Shown one piece after another: positions 44,938 through 56,905 of a stretch of DNA of 64,000 nt. The notes below the pieces were generated by a model. That model was given only the letters and a program-made list of their open reading frames with translations, made no database searches and was not told where the DNA came from. Each line of letters begins with the position of its first letter. The stretch's first letter is position 1. The stretch is from Cryphonectria parasitica EP155. Taxonomy: Eukaryota > Ascomycota > Sordariomycetes > Diaporthales > Cryphonectriaceae. The translations under genes and the position numbers were made by a program. Location of the stretch: assembly GCF_011745365.1 (NCBI RefSeq), contig NW_024468911.1, forward strand, positions 1,172,759 to 1,236,758. Reading direction: 5' to 3'.

Positions 44938-46169
44938 GGTATTTGCTACTTGTAAGAGGGTGTGTAAAACATATTCCACCAATCTCGTACGGAGTTGGTT
45001 GGGTGAGGCAAGAAAGGGGCTTTACGATGTTACGAGCTACTTAGTATTTAGTTTTAATGATATTATTCATCTAGTTTCTTGTCACAGACTGGTTCTTCTT
45101 CTAGAGTAAAGCACATGTTCAGCAATAGCCTCATTGAAGAGTAACTGAGCCACATGTTTCCTCTACCGATATAAACTCTATGTACAAATCTTGACAAGTA
45201 ACTTGGTCAGTTCGGCAAGTCAATAATCTTGGAAGTCTTTGTGATGATTGATTGTATGATTCCGTGCTTGGATGACACCAAGTCTGCTGGTAACACTCGA
45301 GGTATGCAATGCCTGTTGGCATGGATGGACTAGGAATGCCAGTTACAATATGGCGTTGACAAGGAAAGACAGTCGATATGTTAACAAGTCGATCATCAGA
45401 GCAGATTAACTTTCTACATCTCAATTACCCCGGACGCGTTGGAGTTTATTTCCCCAGATTATTGTTCACCATTATCTGGGGTCTGGACTGACGAACATGC
45501 GGGGGGGATGTAGTATTCATATTTTTGGAGAAATAGCCCCGGGGCTAAGCAGGACATGAAGGAATTTCTTCCACTTAATGCACTTGCAAGGCCCCGTCAA
45601 GGCCTTGGATTTTCCGTCAATAATATTGCACAATCCCTATGCAAGACCAGTAAGCCAAGACTTTTAGAACAGATGAAGACCTCATTCCAACATCAGGATT
45701 CTCCCCCGCAACTTCATCGGCTTTCTGCAGGTGAGCGGGCTGTGATTTGTCTATTGTATACCCACCCCCATCCTCAAAAGATGGCACAGTGGCGTTGCCA
45801 GCCAATTTGCGAGGAGATTCGAGGATCCTGGGCCGGTCAGATACGAAGACAGGCCCTTGACCAACGCTGGTGAAGTGGGCCGTAAATGCGCGGCTGTAAG
45901 TGGTGTAATAGTGAACCTCCTCCCAAGGGTCGGCTTCGGGATAGCTAGGTTGGGAGAACAAGCACTAGAGGCTCTCCGGTCAGATGATCCGGTGTCAATC
46001 TAGTAGCAGGGTATAGGGGGCTCTCATTTTTTTTTTAGATTATATAAAGATACAAAAGGGACGGCAACCTGACCACTGCTGCTGGTCTCTCTGCTCATAG
46101 CATGAAGAGACAAGCCCCAATAGGCAAACGAGGCGCTTCATAATTGTCATTGAACCTTTAGCCATCGTC
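44938..46169. other. Intergenic region between MFS and GH28 genes
   Basis: About 1.2 kb with the GH28 promoter at its right end. A minus-strand open frame (45617-45961) without an ATG contains GQGPVFVSDRP, faintly like GH36 enzymes. No gene is called. Confidence 0.4.
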
Positions 46170-48073
46170 ATGCTATCTTCCAGCATCAAGACGCTGCTCC
46201 CAGCCTTCTTTGCGCTGGTGGCAGCTACAAACATCCCTCTGCCCCCAGGTACCCCTCGCTCCGTACTCGAGTTCAGAGAGAAGCATCCTTACCAGCCATC
46301 CCATCTTCTGGACCGGGCCAGACACGTCATCACCATCCGGCACAGTGCTAACGACACCGACGATGTCTCTGCTGACTTCAAGGCTGGCCTCGAGCGGGCC
46401 AACCATGGAGGCACGCTCTATCTCCCCGCAAACCAGACCTTTGTCATCGGGCAGCCGCTCGACCTGACCTTCCTGGATGATGTCCAAGTGCGCCTGGACG
46501 GCGAGGTCCTGTTTACCAACGACACGAGCTACTGGCAAAGTGTGGCTTTCACGCACCCCTTCCAGAACAGCATCATGTTCTGGAAATGGGGCGGCAACAA
46601 GGTCAAGATCTACGGCGAGGGTGTGCTGAATGGGAACGGGCAGCGGTGGTGGAACGAGTTCGCGGGAAACCAGATTCTGGACCCGGACAATACGTACCTC
46701 AGACCCATATTGTTTTATGCCCAGAATGCAACAGACTGGGTCATAGAGGGGATACACTTCAAGGACTCGCCGTGCTGGAATAACTTCATCGTCACTTGTG
46801 AGTTATAGAGTCCTTGCCTACTGCTCAGTGTCCCTATAAGCCCAAGGTGTCGTTATAAAAGAGAGGAACGAACTAGGGGCCTTTGTGCACCAAAGGAATC
46901 GGAGGACTAACTCATGTGCAATAGCGTCTGGCTTTGAGTATAAAGATGTGGTCGTCACCGCAGTGTCAAACGTAAGCCAGCAATCTTTTCCTTCGCCTCC
47001 GTTACATGGCTTGAGCTACGGTTGAAAGGCTGATCTTCCTGCAAAGAATGCCTCCTCAGACGCGGCAAATACCGACTTTTTCGATTCCCTCAATCTAGAC
47101 CACCTCACGGTTGAGAGAACCTGGGTGAACAACGGGGATGACTGTTTCGTAAGCCGCCCCTCTATTATTGACTTTACCAGTGGTTCTTGCTCACAAAGTA
47201 ATCAGAGTCCCAAGGCGAACACAACAGACATCTACGTCAATACAATGTACTGCAATGGTACGCTTCACCTTCCACTCAAATACTCCCCTGCCTTGAGGAT
47301 GCAAAATACTGACATGAATCTCACAATGCCAGGGTCGCATGGACAGTCCATGGGATCGATCGGCGAGTACTCGGGCGAGCTGGACATCATCGAGAATGTT
47401 CATATCGAGAACGTATGGATGATCAATGGCGAGTTTGGAGGCCGCCTGAAGTCGTGGGCTGGTCCAGATGTTGGCTATGGCTACATCAACAATGTGACCT
47501 TCAAGAATTTCTACAATGCCAACAACGGGTACGCGGCGTACCTGGATTCTTGCTACTTTGACGTGAGCTTCCCCGCCCCATGTCTTCTTGATTTTGTTTG
47601 GCCCCTTCTTTCCACCCCCAAGGCAAATGCAGCAACGTCCAAATCGAACGTAAAAGATTTGGAGAAAGTCAAGAATAAACAGTAAAAAAAGACGAAGCTA
47701 AACCATGACACAACAGATCAACTCAACTGAATGTGCCGCGTATCCATCACAAGTTAACGTCACCAACGTCACCTTTGATAGTTTCTCTGGTTACACCTCC
47801 GGGGCGTACGGGCGGGCCGTCGCGTCGCTGACATGCAGCTCGAACCCCAACGCGGTGTGTGAGAACATCGTCTTCAAGAACTTCACCGTGACGTCTCCCT
47901 GCAGCAACGGGACAGACAACGCGGTTGTCATCTGCAACAATATTGCGGGGGGCATCGGTATCCCTTGCGTGAATTCGACGAGTGCGGAGGCTATAGCTGC
48001 GCTGGCGGATACTTGTACCGTGCCGCTGGCGACGCTGCCGGAGCCCACGCCTTGGGCTGGGAAGAAGAGATGA
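46170..48073 (+). CDS. Exopolygalacturonase (GH28), secreted
   Basis: Six exons (46170-46797, 46925-46971, 47047-47148, 47206-47257, 47333-47562, 47717-48073) give 471 residues. A signal peptide (MLSSSIKTLLPAFFALVAA) targets it outside the cell, where it would release galacturonate from pectin ends. The right-handed beta-helix carries the GH28 blocks: DFFDSL, VNNGDDCF (D256, D257), the catalytic-His block GSHGQSMGSIG (H279) and RLKSW (R314, K316, a conservative variant of RIK). Many NxS/T sites are present. Every junction keeps phase. Exon 2 is only 47 nt. The exo-type assignment rests on length and on the GHG variant and is less certain than the family. Confidence 0.92.
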
Positions 48074-48699
48074 GAGGCCGATACGTGCCAGTCCAATGGT
48101 GCAGATGACCAAAGTACGGTCCATATAGATCAGGAAAGTGTGTTTATAGGAAAGAGAGATGACGACGGAAGCATATCTGCTGCGTGTAGATTGATATGTA
48201 AACCTCTATGCGGTCTTGCTATTTCTCGGCCAACCCCTGGTTTTTTTTTTTTTAAGCATGAAAAAGTGTTCATTATTGCAAAATCCGTCGTCTGCATGTG
48301 TCAAGTCTTTGTGCTGCCAATTCAATACACTTCAAGGAACTCAGAATCATGCGATGTAAAAGTTCACCAAGACAAGCAGGAAAGAGAAGGGGAAAAACAG
48401 AAAAAACTTGACTGTGTTTGGGATATCATTCCGCACGACTATGCCAATGGAAGCAGGGTGTAAATGGATGTATGACTGTGTGCTGAGGGTTTTCTTGGGT
48501 GCCAGAAGGTAAGAAAGAATGCAGTATAGACAGACAGGCGGCTATGGGGAACGTTTACTGGCCTGGTCAATCCTGAACCTGTCTGTTTCCTCACACTCTA
48601 TATTGATTATTCATAACCTGCTTCTCATTCTAGTCTACACCCATTGTTGTGGTGGCCAGGGTGGTAGTCCGTAGGACATGGAGTACAGTGGGTCAAGGG
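48074..48699. other. Intergenic gap left of repeat copy B
   Basis: About 630 bp; a T12 tract (48241-48252) but no gene. Confidence 0.5.
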
Positions 48700-48891
48700 T
48701 CCTCATACATATAAAGGATACCACCCACTTTTCAAATTCTTTAGCTATAGGCAACAATCAAGCATCCTTTTCTCTTCTTTTCAATTTTGAACCCTTTGGA
48801 CAGGTCTAAGACAGGTTTTTCACACTGTTCTTGTGCCCGTGTGGCCTTAGTTTGCTGTCCTCATCTGTACAGGCACGCTTGGGTTGCACGA
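48700..48891 (+). repeat. Dispersed 190-bp repeat, copy B
   Basis: Second copy of the element at 8876-9068, same strand, 40 kb away. It begins TCCTCATACATATAAAGGAT and ends CTTGGGTTGCACGA. Changes are mostly single-base and a few small indels. Downstream sequence differs from copy A. Confidence 0.75.
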
Positions 48892-49619
48892 GCCCTTGCC
48901 CATTGCTTCGGCGGCTGTTCGTTCCTTTTCTCGAGGGCGACGGCGCCCTAGTTCTGGTTCACCATATCTCCGCTAGAAATAACATGGAATTCAAAGTGCA
49001 TGAATGGAGAGGGAGGTTGGGGGGCTCTGATTCCATCCAAACGATCCACGAAGAAGGGGCCAGACTTTACGTGAGATGCTCCAGCCTGGAGATAACCGGC
49101 CTTCGGATGCGGAGCGCGCGGCCGCACCCAGCGGGAGGGCCCGGGGCCACCCGTGCCGCGTGTCCTTGAGACACGGGCCCGGCGGCCGAGCTCTTTAGTG
49201 GAAAGACGGGAGGCCCACCGTGCGCCCGCAGCGCATCTTGTGCCCCCCCCCCCCCCAATAGCAGGTGATTTACTTCACTTGTCAATACATTGCGAGGTCG
49301 ATGCGGGTGGACACCCGGTACGGGGTCTGCATCGTCATGCAAGGTCCCTGTCGAGTCGAGTCTTGTCTCCGGATGTCCGTTGTCCCCATTTTCCTACGTC
49401 GCACCCACACCAGAGTCGAAGAACATGACCAGAGCGGCAAAGTGAGCACCAGGGGAAGGAGGAGGAAATAGAATGCGAAACAAATTGTATTGAATATAAA
49501 TGGAGGCAGTAGAAGCCCACGATATTCCGAATGATGAGGTTTGTCACTCACCACCAAACACAACAATCCATTCCTCTCATCCATATTCACCTCTGCTCAC
49601 GCAGCGCTCACCACCTACA
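48892..49619. other. Region right of repeat copy B, SDR promoter
   Basis: About 730 bp. An open frame to 49169 continues from the repeat without an ATG and has no assigned family. A C14 tract lies at 49243-49256. Confidence 0.45.
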
Positions 49620-50867
49620 ATGGCCACCACAACAAACACCAAGCCCATCTACAACCTTCCCGATGATGCAGTCTGGTTCATCACCGGCTGCTCCTCGGGT
49701 GTAGGCCTCCGCCTCGCCCAGCTCATCGCCGCCCACCCAACCCACAGGCTCGTCGCCACCGCCCGCAACGCAGCCCGCCTGGAGGGCCTGCTGCCGATAC
49801 ACGCGAGGGTCCTCACCATCGAGCTGGACGTGACCGACCCTGTCTCTAGCACCAACGCCATGAGCACCGTGCTCTCCCATCCGCACTTCGGGAGGGTCGA
49901 CGTGTTGGGTACGCAGCGCGCCCTTCTTTGCTACTTTCTCGCCTTCATGAGTCTACTTCATTACACAATCGACACCCACCGCTTCCTCCTGCTTACCTAC
50001 TTTTTTTTTTTTTTTTTAATATTTATTTTAGTCAACAATGCAGGCTGGGGTCTATCAGGCGATACCGAGACCTCCCTCGCCCTCGATCGCCCAACCGCCG
50101 CCAGCTTCGACCCGTCCCTCCCCATCGACAACGCCCACACCCAGGCCCGCCGCCTGCTCGAGACCAACTTCTGGGGCGCCGCTCAGCTGACCCTCCATGC
50201 CATGCGCATCATGCGTGAGACAAACGCCCTCCCCACTGCCGGCGGGCGCCAGGGTGGTCTGGTAATCCAGGTCAGCACCATGGGCGGCTTCATGGGCTAC
50301 GCCGGGCTGGCTTGGTACAACGCGTCCAAGTTTGCCCTCGAGGGCTTTACTGAGAGTGTGAGCCGTGAGGTTCGGCCCGAATGGAACAGTGAGTCCCATT
50401 CTCTTGAGATTCATGTTAATTACTACATCTGGCTCGACATCCACTGATACTCGAGTGTTATGTCGGTTTCAACAGTTCATTTCACGATTATGGAGCCCGG
50501 CGGCATTGATACGCCTCTGATGGGGTCGAACATGCAGCATTTGCCGCCTCACCCAGCTTACCAGGCCCCAGATACCCCGGCTCGACTGTTGGCCGCCTAT
50601 GGCGAGGACCCCCAGGTGATCAAGACCTTCTCCAAGCCCGAGGATGTGGCCAAGGCAATCTACGAACTCTCTTCACGAGGCAAGAGAATACCTATTCGCG
50701 TGCCCCTCGGCTCTGTCTCCTGGAAGGTATTGAGAGGAGAGATCGACTCCATGGCAGGCGAGTTTGACGAGGTCAAGGAGTTAAGCATTAGTGTCGACAG
50801 TGATCTTCCCGACCGAGCGGATGACGCAAAAAAGGTGCAGAAGTTTGCTGAAAACATCATATTGTAA
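49620..50867 (+). CDS. Short-chain dehydrogenase/reductase (classical SDR)
   Basis: Three exons (49620-49908, 50032-50388, 50476-50867) give 345 residues. The ATG at 49620 is chosen over open sequence upstream. Cofactor motif TGCSSGVG, LVNNAG and the catalytic S178, Y192, K196 (YNASK) are all present in order. IMEPGGIDTPLM follows the active site as in SDRs. NAD(P)-dependent oxidation of an alcohol is expected; substrate unknown. The first intron ends in a T17 tract and an AT-rich stretch. The product resembles 17-beta-HSD-like fungal SDRs. Confidence 0.92.
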
Positions 50868-51208
50868 TTCATCATCATGGTAACAGAAGCTAGCATACAG
50901 TAAGGAAGGTTATGGTCAACGAATGAGAAGGATTCAACGTCCATCAAAATGCCAGTCTTTCCTCCCAGCAGTCTTGGAACAAGATACCAACTTTGAATAG
51001 AGTTCACCAAAGTCCCCGTCATATTTGCCTTTACCTAATCATGCTAAGAAGCCGCCGAAAGGGAGAAAGAAACAGGGGGTGGACAGAAAAGAAGGATAAA
51101 ATAAATGACCAAAAATGGAGTCTCAAGGGTGGAAAGCAGAAATGGCGGGAGCCTAGAGACAGTTTGCATGCGTCCGCCACTTCTAAGCTTCTTGCTTATT
51201 GGCAGAGT
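50868..51208. other. Convergent 3' gap between SDR and aquaporin
   Basis: About 340 bp; it holds the two terminator regions. No gene seen. Confidence 0.5.
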
Positions 51209-52434
51209 TCACACTTCTCCGCTAGTCGCCGGAGAGGCGTGAGCCTCTTGCTGCTTCGAAGGCGATACATCGACGTCGGGAGTAACGAGGTGGAATCCCA
51301 GTGTCTTAATCAATTTGTAAAATCCAGCTGCAAGAAGACCGCCGAGAATGGGACCAAGCCAGTAAATCCAGTGGTAGTGGGGAAATCCTCCGGTGACAAC
51401 TGCTGGCTACACGACTCTGCCCGTCAGCAATGATTTCGTGGGCGTGTTCGTGCTCGTGTAAACGAAATTCCAAGAAAAAGAAAAAGAAAGGAACGAAGAA
51501 GAAAAGAGGCCTAACTTACTCCGAAGGATCTGGCCGGGTTGAGACTGCCGCCTGTATAGTAGACGCCCCTGAAGAGTACAGTATTCAGTAATTTGTTCAT
51601 CTCACTCGGGGAGAGCCGAGCCTTAACTTACACCAACTCGGCGATGAACAGGGCCAGACCGATGCCGACTGGAGCTACGGGAGTGGCGGTATTCTTCTCA
51701 ATAGCTAGCATGAAAATGACAAAGACCAGTTCAGCCGTAAGAAACAGCTCTAAAAAGAATCCCTGGACAACCGAGATGCCGCCCCCAAGAGTAGTTGCAG
51801 CGGCAATGGTTCCTCCAGGAAGGAGACCAACGACAAGGCCAGAGGCGGCGATGCTACCGGCAAGCTGTGCAATAACGATGAGGGCCAGACGAATGATGTT
51901 GATCCCGCCAGTTGCAAACATGGCGATGGCTACAGCAGGGTTGAACATTCCGCCCTCAATGCGGCAGAAGGCCCTGATGGGAGAGGGCGCATGCTGGGTC
52001 AGCCCTTGTTCTTGAATTGTCTCCAGCCTCAAGGGCAATGAGGTCGGGGGTGTTTGGGGGCGTAACTCACCAGACGTTGACAGCCAGAGAGATACCGAAG
52101 CAGAGAGAGATGTAGAGCAGTTTGGCAGGGTTCTGGTTGGTGGAGGCAGCCCAGTCCGGGCTCACTGCGGTATTGACGACATGGGTACCACCCAGGGCAA
52201 ACTGTCCGCAGAGGTCAATCAGCATATTGGCGGTCTAAATTGGCAACGCGTCCTGCTTGGAAGTTTACACACGAAGAGGAAGAGGAAGGTCCCGATGAAC
52301 TCGCTGACCGTGGCCACGACATGGGCCTTCATAGGAGATCCGGAGTGCCGACCCGACTGGGAAACGAGGGCCTCTCCACCACTGGAGTCGGCATGGTCCT
52401 CACCACGTCTCTGCCAGGGAGCGCGAGGAGGCAT
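51209..52434 (-). CDS. Aquaporin (MIP family)
   Basis: Five exons (52434-52273, 52201-52071, 51973-51632, 51568-51520, 51406-51209) give 293 residues. Six membrane segments with both half-helices: NPA at residues 109-111 (GGMFNPAVA) and 222-224 (SLNPARSFG), with R225 as the selectivity-filter arginine. The position equivalent to His180 of AQP1 appears to be Glu (E210 in FIAELVGVYY). It conducts water or small solutes across the plasma membrane. The C-terminal tail (DVDVSPSKQQEAHASPATS) is cytosolic and phosphorylatable. Exon 4 is only 49 nt; the last 3' splice (TAG at 51407-51409) was chosen for continuity of the SFGPAVV block. Confidence 0.87.
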
Positions 52435-55400
52435 CGTGGAAGAATTGATGCTAGATTGTGGGAAAGAAGGGTGGTGTCGGAGATGAGTAGGCCCAAGTGG
52501 ATTGTCTCAGAGGGGGTTGAAGAACAGAATAAGGTAAGACAGGTTTGGGTGGATGAACGTGTTGTTGGATTGCCGAGTCTGTCGAGCACATACAACCTCG
52601 AGAAGGGAGATGGGCAGCTTGTGTGGGTGAGGAGAGGATTGCGAGAATCAAGAAAACGAAAGGATAGAGAGAAGATTTTTGTGAAGGGTCAAATCTGAGC
52701 AGCTGATGATCTGGGAAGGGCCACTGGTCATGTCATGTCGGTATGTCTCAAGGAGAAGGAGCTACCTACACATATGTGCATGTGTAAGGTGCGAGGGATA
52801 GCCAGACATATATTCTCCGAAGAACAACAGGAAGTAAGTACAGAGGTACACGCATCGACGAGCAATCGTGCAGGTAGGAAGAAGGCGGGGCCGGGGCAAT
52901 AACTCCGTCTCGCCCTTTCCTCTCCGCCTCAACAACGCAAGCATCTCCCAATGACATTCCCAATGACGGAAGGGGCCAAGAATGCCGTAGTTTGAAGACG
53001 GAACTCTGGGCAGGGGCATAAGACGTCCAGCACGCAGGTGTGTCCTCCATGCAGGTGTGTCTTCTATGCAGCTGCATCCTCCATGCAGATCGTCCGTCCA
53101 AGAGCATCACGAGTTGTCTAAATAACGTGCAACCATGGCTTGGCTGAAGCTCTGTAACTCCTGCTGTGTGCCCCCCCCCCCCCCTTCCCCCTTCCCCCTT
53201 TCCCCCCAACCCCCTCTCCTCCCTCGCTGCTCTATGTTTCGCCGCATCGTCACATCTCGGCTCACCAATTCAGGCGAACCCAAGCGAGTCGAGCGGATGA
53301 AGGTTGATTGTAGGACAATTGCCGAATATGAGTAACCCACCAGTATATAGTCAGCATAAAGTCATTGCACAACATGTAATCACCTTCCTATGTCACTGGT
53401 CCCTTAATGGGCCATCCATCCCATCTCGCCTAAGAGTGATAATCTGTCATGTCGGTCCATAAGTTGGGACACAATGCAGCAAACCTTATAAGAGCCTTGC
53501 ATATTCGTGGGACCTTGTCACCCGACACTGGTGTTCCATGGCCTATGCAGGTGCCCTGCCTGACAGTATCTTTCTTTCTTGTGGAGTTCACTTCCTGTCA
53601 AGAGGATAATCCCAGATAACATTTGTTCTGAGAAAATATTAGATTAGAGCCGTGACTATTGCTCGAGGGTGCCCACAACTTACCCATGAATAAAATACAT
53701 GAGCAGATTCCGCGTGCATCACCGTCACTACTCTTTTTGGACTGTTTTCTGCTTCATGAATGCGATTCATCAGGTTTGCTGAGGAGCGCAACGATACACA
53801 GGAACCAACAGTCGCGTCACACGCCACAACATTCTTGAACATTCGATCCGTTGATCATGGGTGTTTTCTGGGGAGGAGTACTGTCCGTAGCAGGGAAACC
53901 GATGATGGTCGTCTGTCTGTGTCTTGGCCGCTTGTGCAAGTTGTCGGACTTCTCTGAGTCATCCATAATGCACTCCATGACGACCCAAGCCACCAGCGCC
54001 GCCAACCTCCCGCGAATGCCCGAGAGACACGAGACCATCTACCGGCATTCGATATGTTTCAGCTCGTGAAAGGCGAGTATCAGTTCTTGCCACAGATATA
54101 ACGGCCGCCGGTTCAAGGGCACTCCCGAGTTTCGCGCCATATCAAGCGCTATCAGAAGAGGTGATGTCCCGTTGATGCCCAAACTTCCACGACAGAATCG
54201 TCAAGGCTTCACCAGGCCTCAAATAAATTAACCCCCCCCCCCGCCCCTTTTCCGGGGTACCAACAAGTAGCGATAGCATGTGTACTCTCGCCCTTGGTCA
54301 CTGTCACTCTGAACCCACCCCAGTCTCGCACCCGAGCTCTTAGCCTGGATTAAACGATGGTGCACAGCCGAAGCCACGTACTGGCTTTCTTGCCGTGGCA
54401 GGCACTCGTTTCCTCCAAAATTGATGTTTCGTAACATTCCATTTTGCCCTCATTGGGCGCATATGCGTGTCTGATATGCAGAGGCGCCGGTGCATCTCGA
54501 TGTCTGCCGGACCACTTGGTCCTATCAAGCACTAAATACTTGGTGGCTGTGATGGAGAACATGAGTGATAATGCTGAAGGACGCATGCATAGAAACGCGG
54601 CTACGCCGGCCCTCTTTAGTAATACCGGTGAACTGGAACCTCCCTTACGGATCTTCCTCCCTTGCTGTTATATGACATGAGTGGCTTCCCTGAACCTCCC
54701 CATCGTGTACTCGGGTTGCCTGCCCAAAAAAAGGCGCGCGTGCGAAATGGACGTGTGTGGTGCCTAGCCAGAAGAGCTAGAGAATGCATTGGCCCCCAGG
54801 ACTTGAAGGAATATCTGAGGGGGAAAGACTAGTTGTGATCCCTGCCTAGGTGAAGTGTGGCAGAGAGTGTGGGTAGGTGAAGGTGCTGAGTGAGCCATAT
54901 AGTTATGAGTTGGGAGGGGCTGCCACGAAGCTCTGCTGAGTGTGGAAGCCAAGGTTCAGCAGCACACAGATGATCACATGCCAGGATTCAACAGGATCAT
55001 AGCATGAGAATAAAGGGCCCAACAACTTGTTGGTGGTGCCGAGAATCCTTTGCCCGCCTGACAGCTACCACTCGGTAGCCTTGGTCTCCCACGAGCGCTA
55101 GGGGTTTCATCGTGCACTGTGCGTGCTCTGGCCGCATAGCTACCCGGCGCTAGATTATCTCGCCGGACGGGATGTTCTCTTGCATCCTTTGAGATGTTTT
55201 CTGATGCAGAGGCCGTTGGAATGACCTCACTGAGAAGACCACTATAAACGCCACCTATGATGCCACTCGTAGATCGCAGACGGCAAAAGAAAGTGGAATA
55301 ATCCGTCCAATCCGTGACCTCTCTCCGCGATCTCTCTCCGCGGTTGAATAAAACCGCTGGTGTGATCATGGAGTTGGTCCTATAGCGGGCTGTTTGAGGC

Positions 55401-56384
55401 CATCGCGATCCTCGATTTTGTTCTTCTTTTCCTTGTGTGTCTCAAGGTTTGTGTAGCTCGCCACACTTCCCGTCTTCCTGGGGACCAACTCTCAAAAAGC
55501 TCAAGGTTGAAAGCCTGACGTTTAGATGCTACCTGTATGTGCTTTCAGCCGCAGGATGGAGCGCGGGGAAATAACCAAAGCACAACGTTCAGGGTCCAAC
55601 CCGCCCCCTCCCCCCCTGCCAGACTCCTGCCCTTAAGCCCCCCCCCCCCAAAAAAAAAGTAAAAATGCCTCCCGTCCCCCAGGGCTAGGGGGGGGGGGTC
55701 AGTTTCGTCATTCTGCAGCCCGCCCTTGTCCCCGCTTCGACGTCGGTTGTCGCCAGGGTTTCCACCTTGATTCCGGGTTTGCTTGTGCCACTGATCGCCG
55801 CTCAGACCGGCATGGTTCACGAGCCAGATTTTTGTGGCACGGATAACAATCTGGGGGAAAAAAAGAGAAAGAGACGGAAAAAGAAGAGAAAAAAACTTGG
55901 AAATCTGCCCCTGTTGGGCCGGGGAGTAAGGGACCGGGTGTCTGGTACAATAGACTTGGCGGTCGAGAAAGCAAGGAAAAACTGGGTGGAACGCCAGCTC
56001 TGACGGGCTTCTAAATTTGGGTTCGCTCTCTACGTCCAGGTCAACAGAGAGAAGGAAGCACGATGAGGTCAGGTCAGTCCTGCCCTGAGGCATAATGAGT
56101 GTGATTACGAGGGCTTCCTCTTGTACAGCAGCGTAAGGAGGATCAAGTCTCCAAGATGAAGTCATCAAGAGCATAGAAATACCGTCTCAAGTATGGAGGC
56201 ACATAAAGTATAAGAACCCTCAGGTCCTTCAACTTGTTGAATATCCATCACCATCACAGCCATCGTCAGAAGCCTTCCTATTCTCAAGAGACTCCCATCT
56301 CCCATATAGACCCGACTATTCAAGCAAATATCACTGTCTTGTCCTCTCAATTCGTTGCAGAACCACATACATCCCAAAAACAAG
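52435..56384. other. Gene-poor block, 3.9 kb
   Basis: Contains C14 (53171-53184), C11 (54232-54242), C12 next to A10 (55638-55659) and G11 (55688-55698). No ORF with family resemblance. The right end is the promoter of the next gene. Confidence 0.5.
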
Positions 56385-56905
56385 ATGGACTCCTACAGCA
56401 ACCAGTACAACAACGACACCTCCATCTCCCAGGAGGGCAGCAACCGCATGGACGGCGGCAGGTACCAGGACAACAACTTCTCCTCAGGAGGTATGAACAA
56501 CGACGACTTCAGCAGCAACAGGTCCTCCTCACGCCGCGAGCGCGAGGACGACGCCTTCACCGATACGCAGTCGTCCGGCCGGGGAAATGAGTCCTTCTCC
56601 TCTGGCATCGGCCAGCAGGACAGACGTATGCCTGGCATGTCGGTGGCGAACGAGAACTTCGGCACTGGTAATGCGGAGAGCAGATTCGAGTCTAGTGCAG
56701 GTGAGAAGTGCTTGGGTTCTCTCTCCTTTTGTGTGTATGTGTGTGCTGACGACTGTATTGCGATGTTTTAGACGACAGCAATGAGTATTCCACTGGCAGC
56801 GGGCACAACAATGAGCGCTCGTCATCCGGGTATGGTGGGCAGAAGGAGAGCTTTGGCGATAAGATGATTGACAAGGCTGCTCAATTCGCTAAGAAGGAGT
56901 GGTAG
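56385..56905 (+). CDS. Small hydrophilic Ser/Asn/Gly-rich protein
   Basis: Two exons (56385-56700, 56772-56905) joined in phase 1 give 149 residues (MDSYSNQYNNDTS). The protein is almost free of hydrophobic residues, rich in Ser, Asn, Gly and Asp, with repeats of SSG, and ends in a short amphipathic segment DKMIDKAAQFAKKEW. This resembles stress-tolerance or LEA-like fungal proteins, but no named family is certain. The intron has GTGAG and TTTTAG. Confidence 0.72.

Noticed and set aside
52240..52698. 152-codon plus-strand open frame
   Set aside because: Antisense to aquaporin exon 1 and its promoter; no motif.
55545..56174. 209-codon minus-strand open frame
   Set aside because: Crosses poly-C, poly-A and poly-G tracts and shows no motif.
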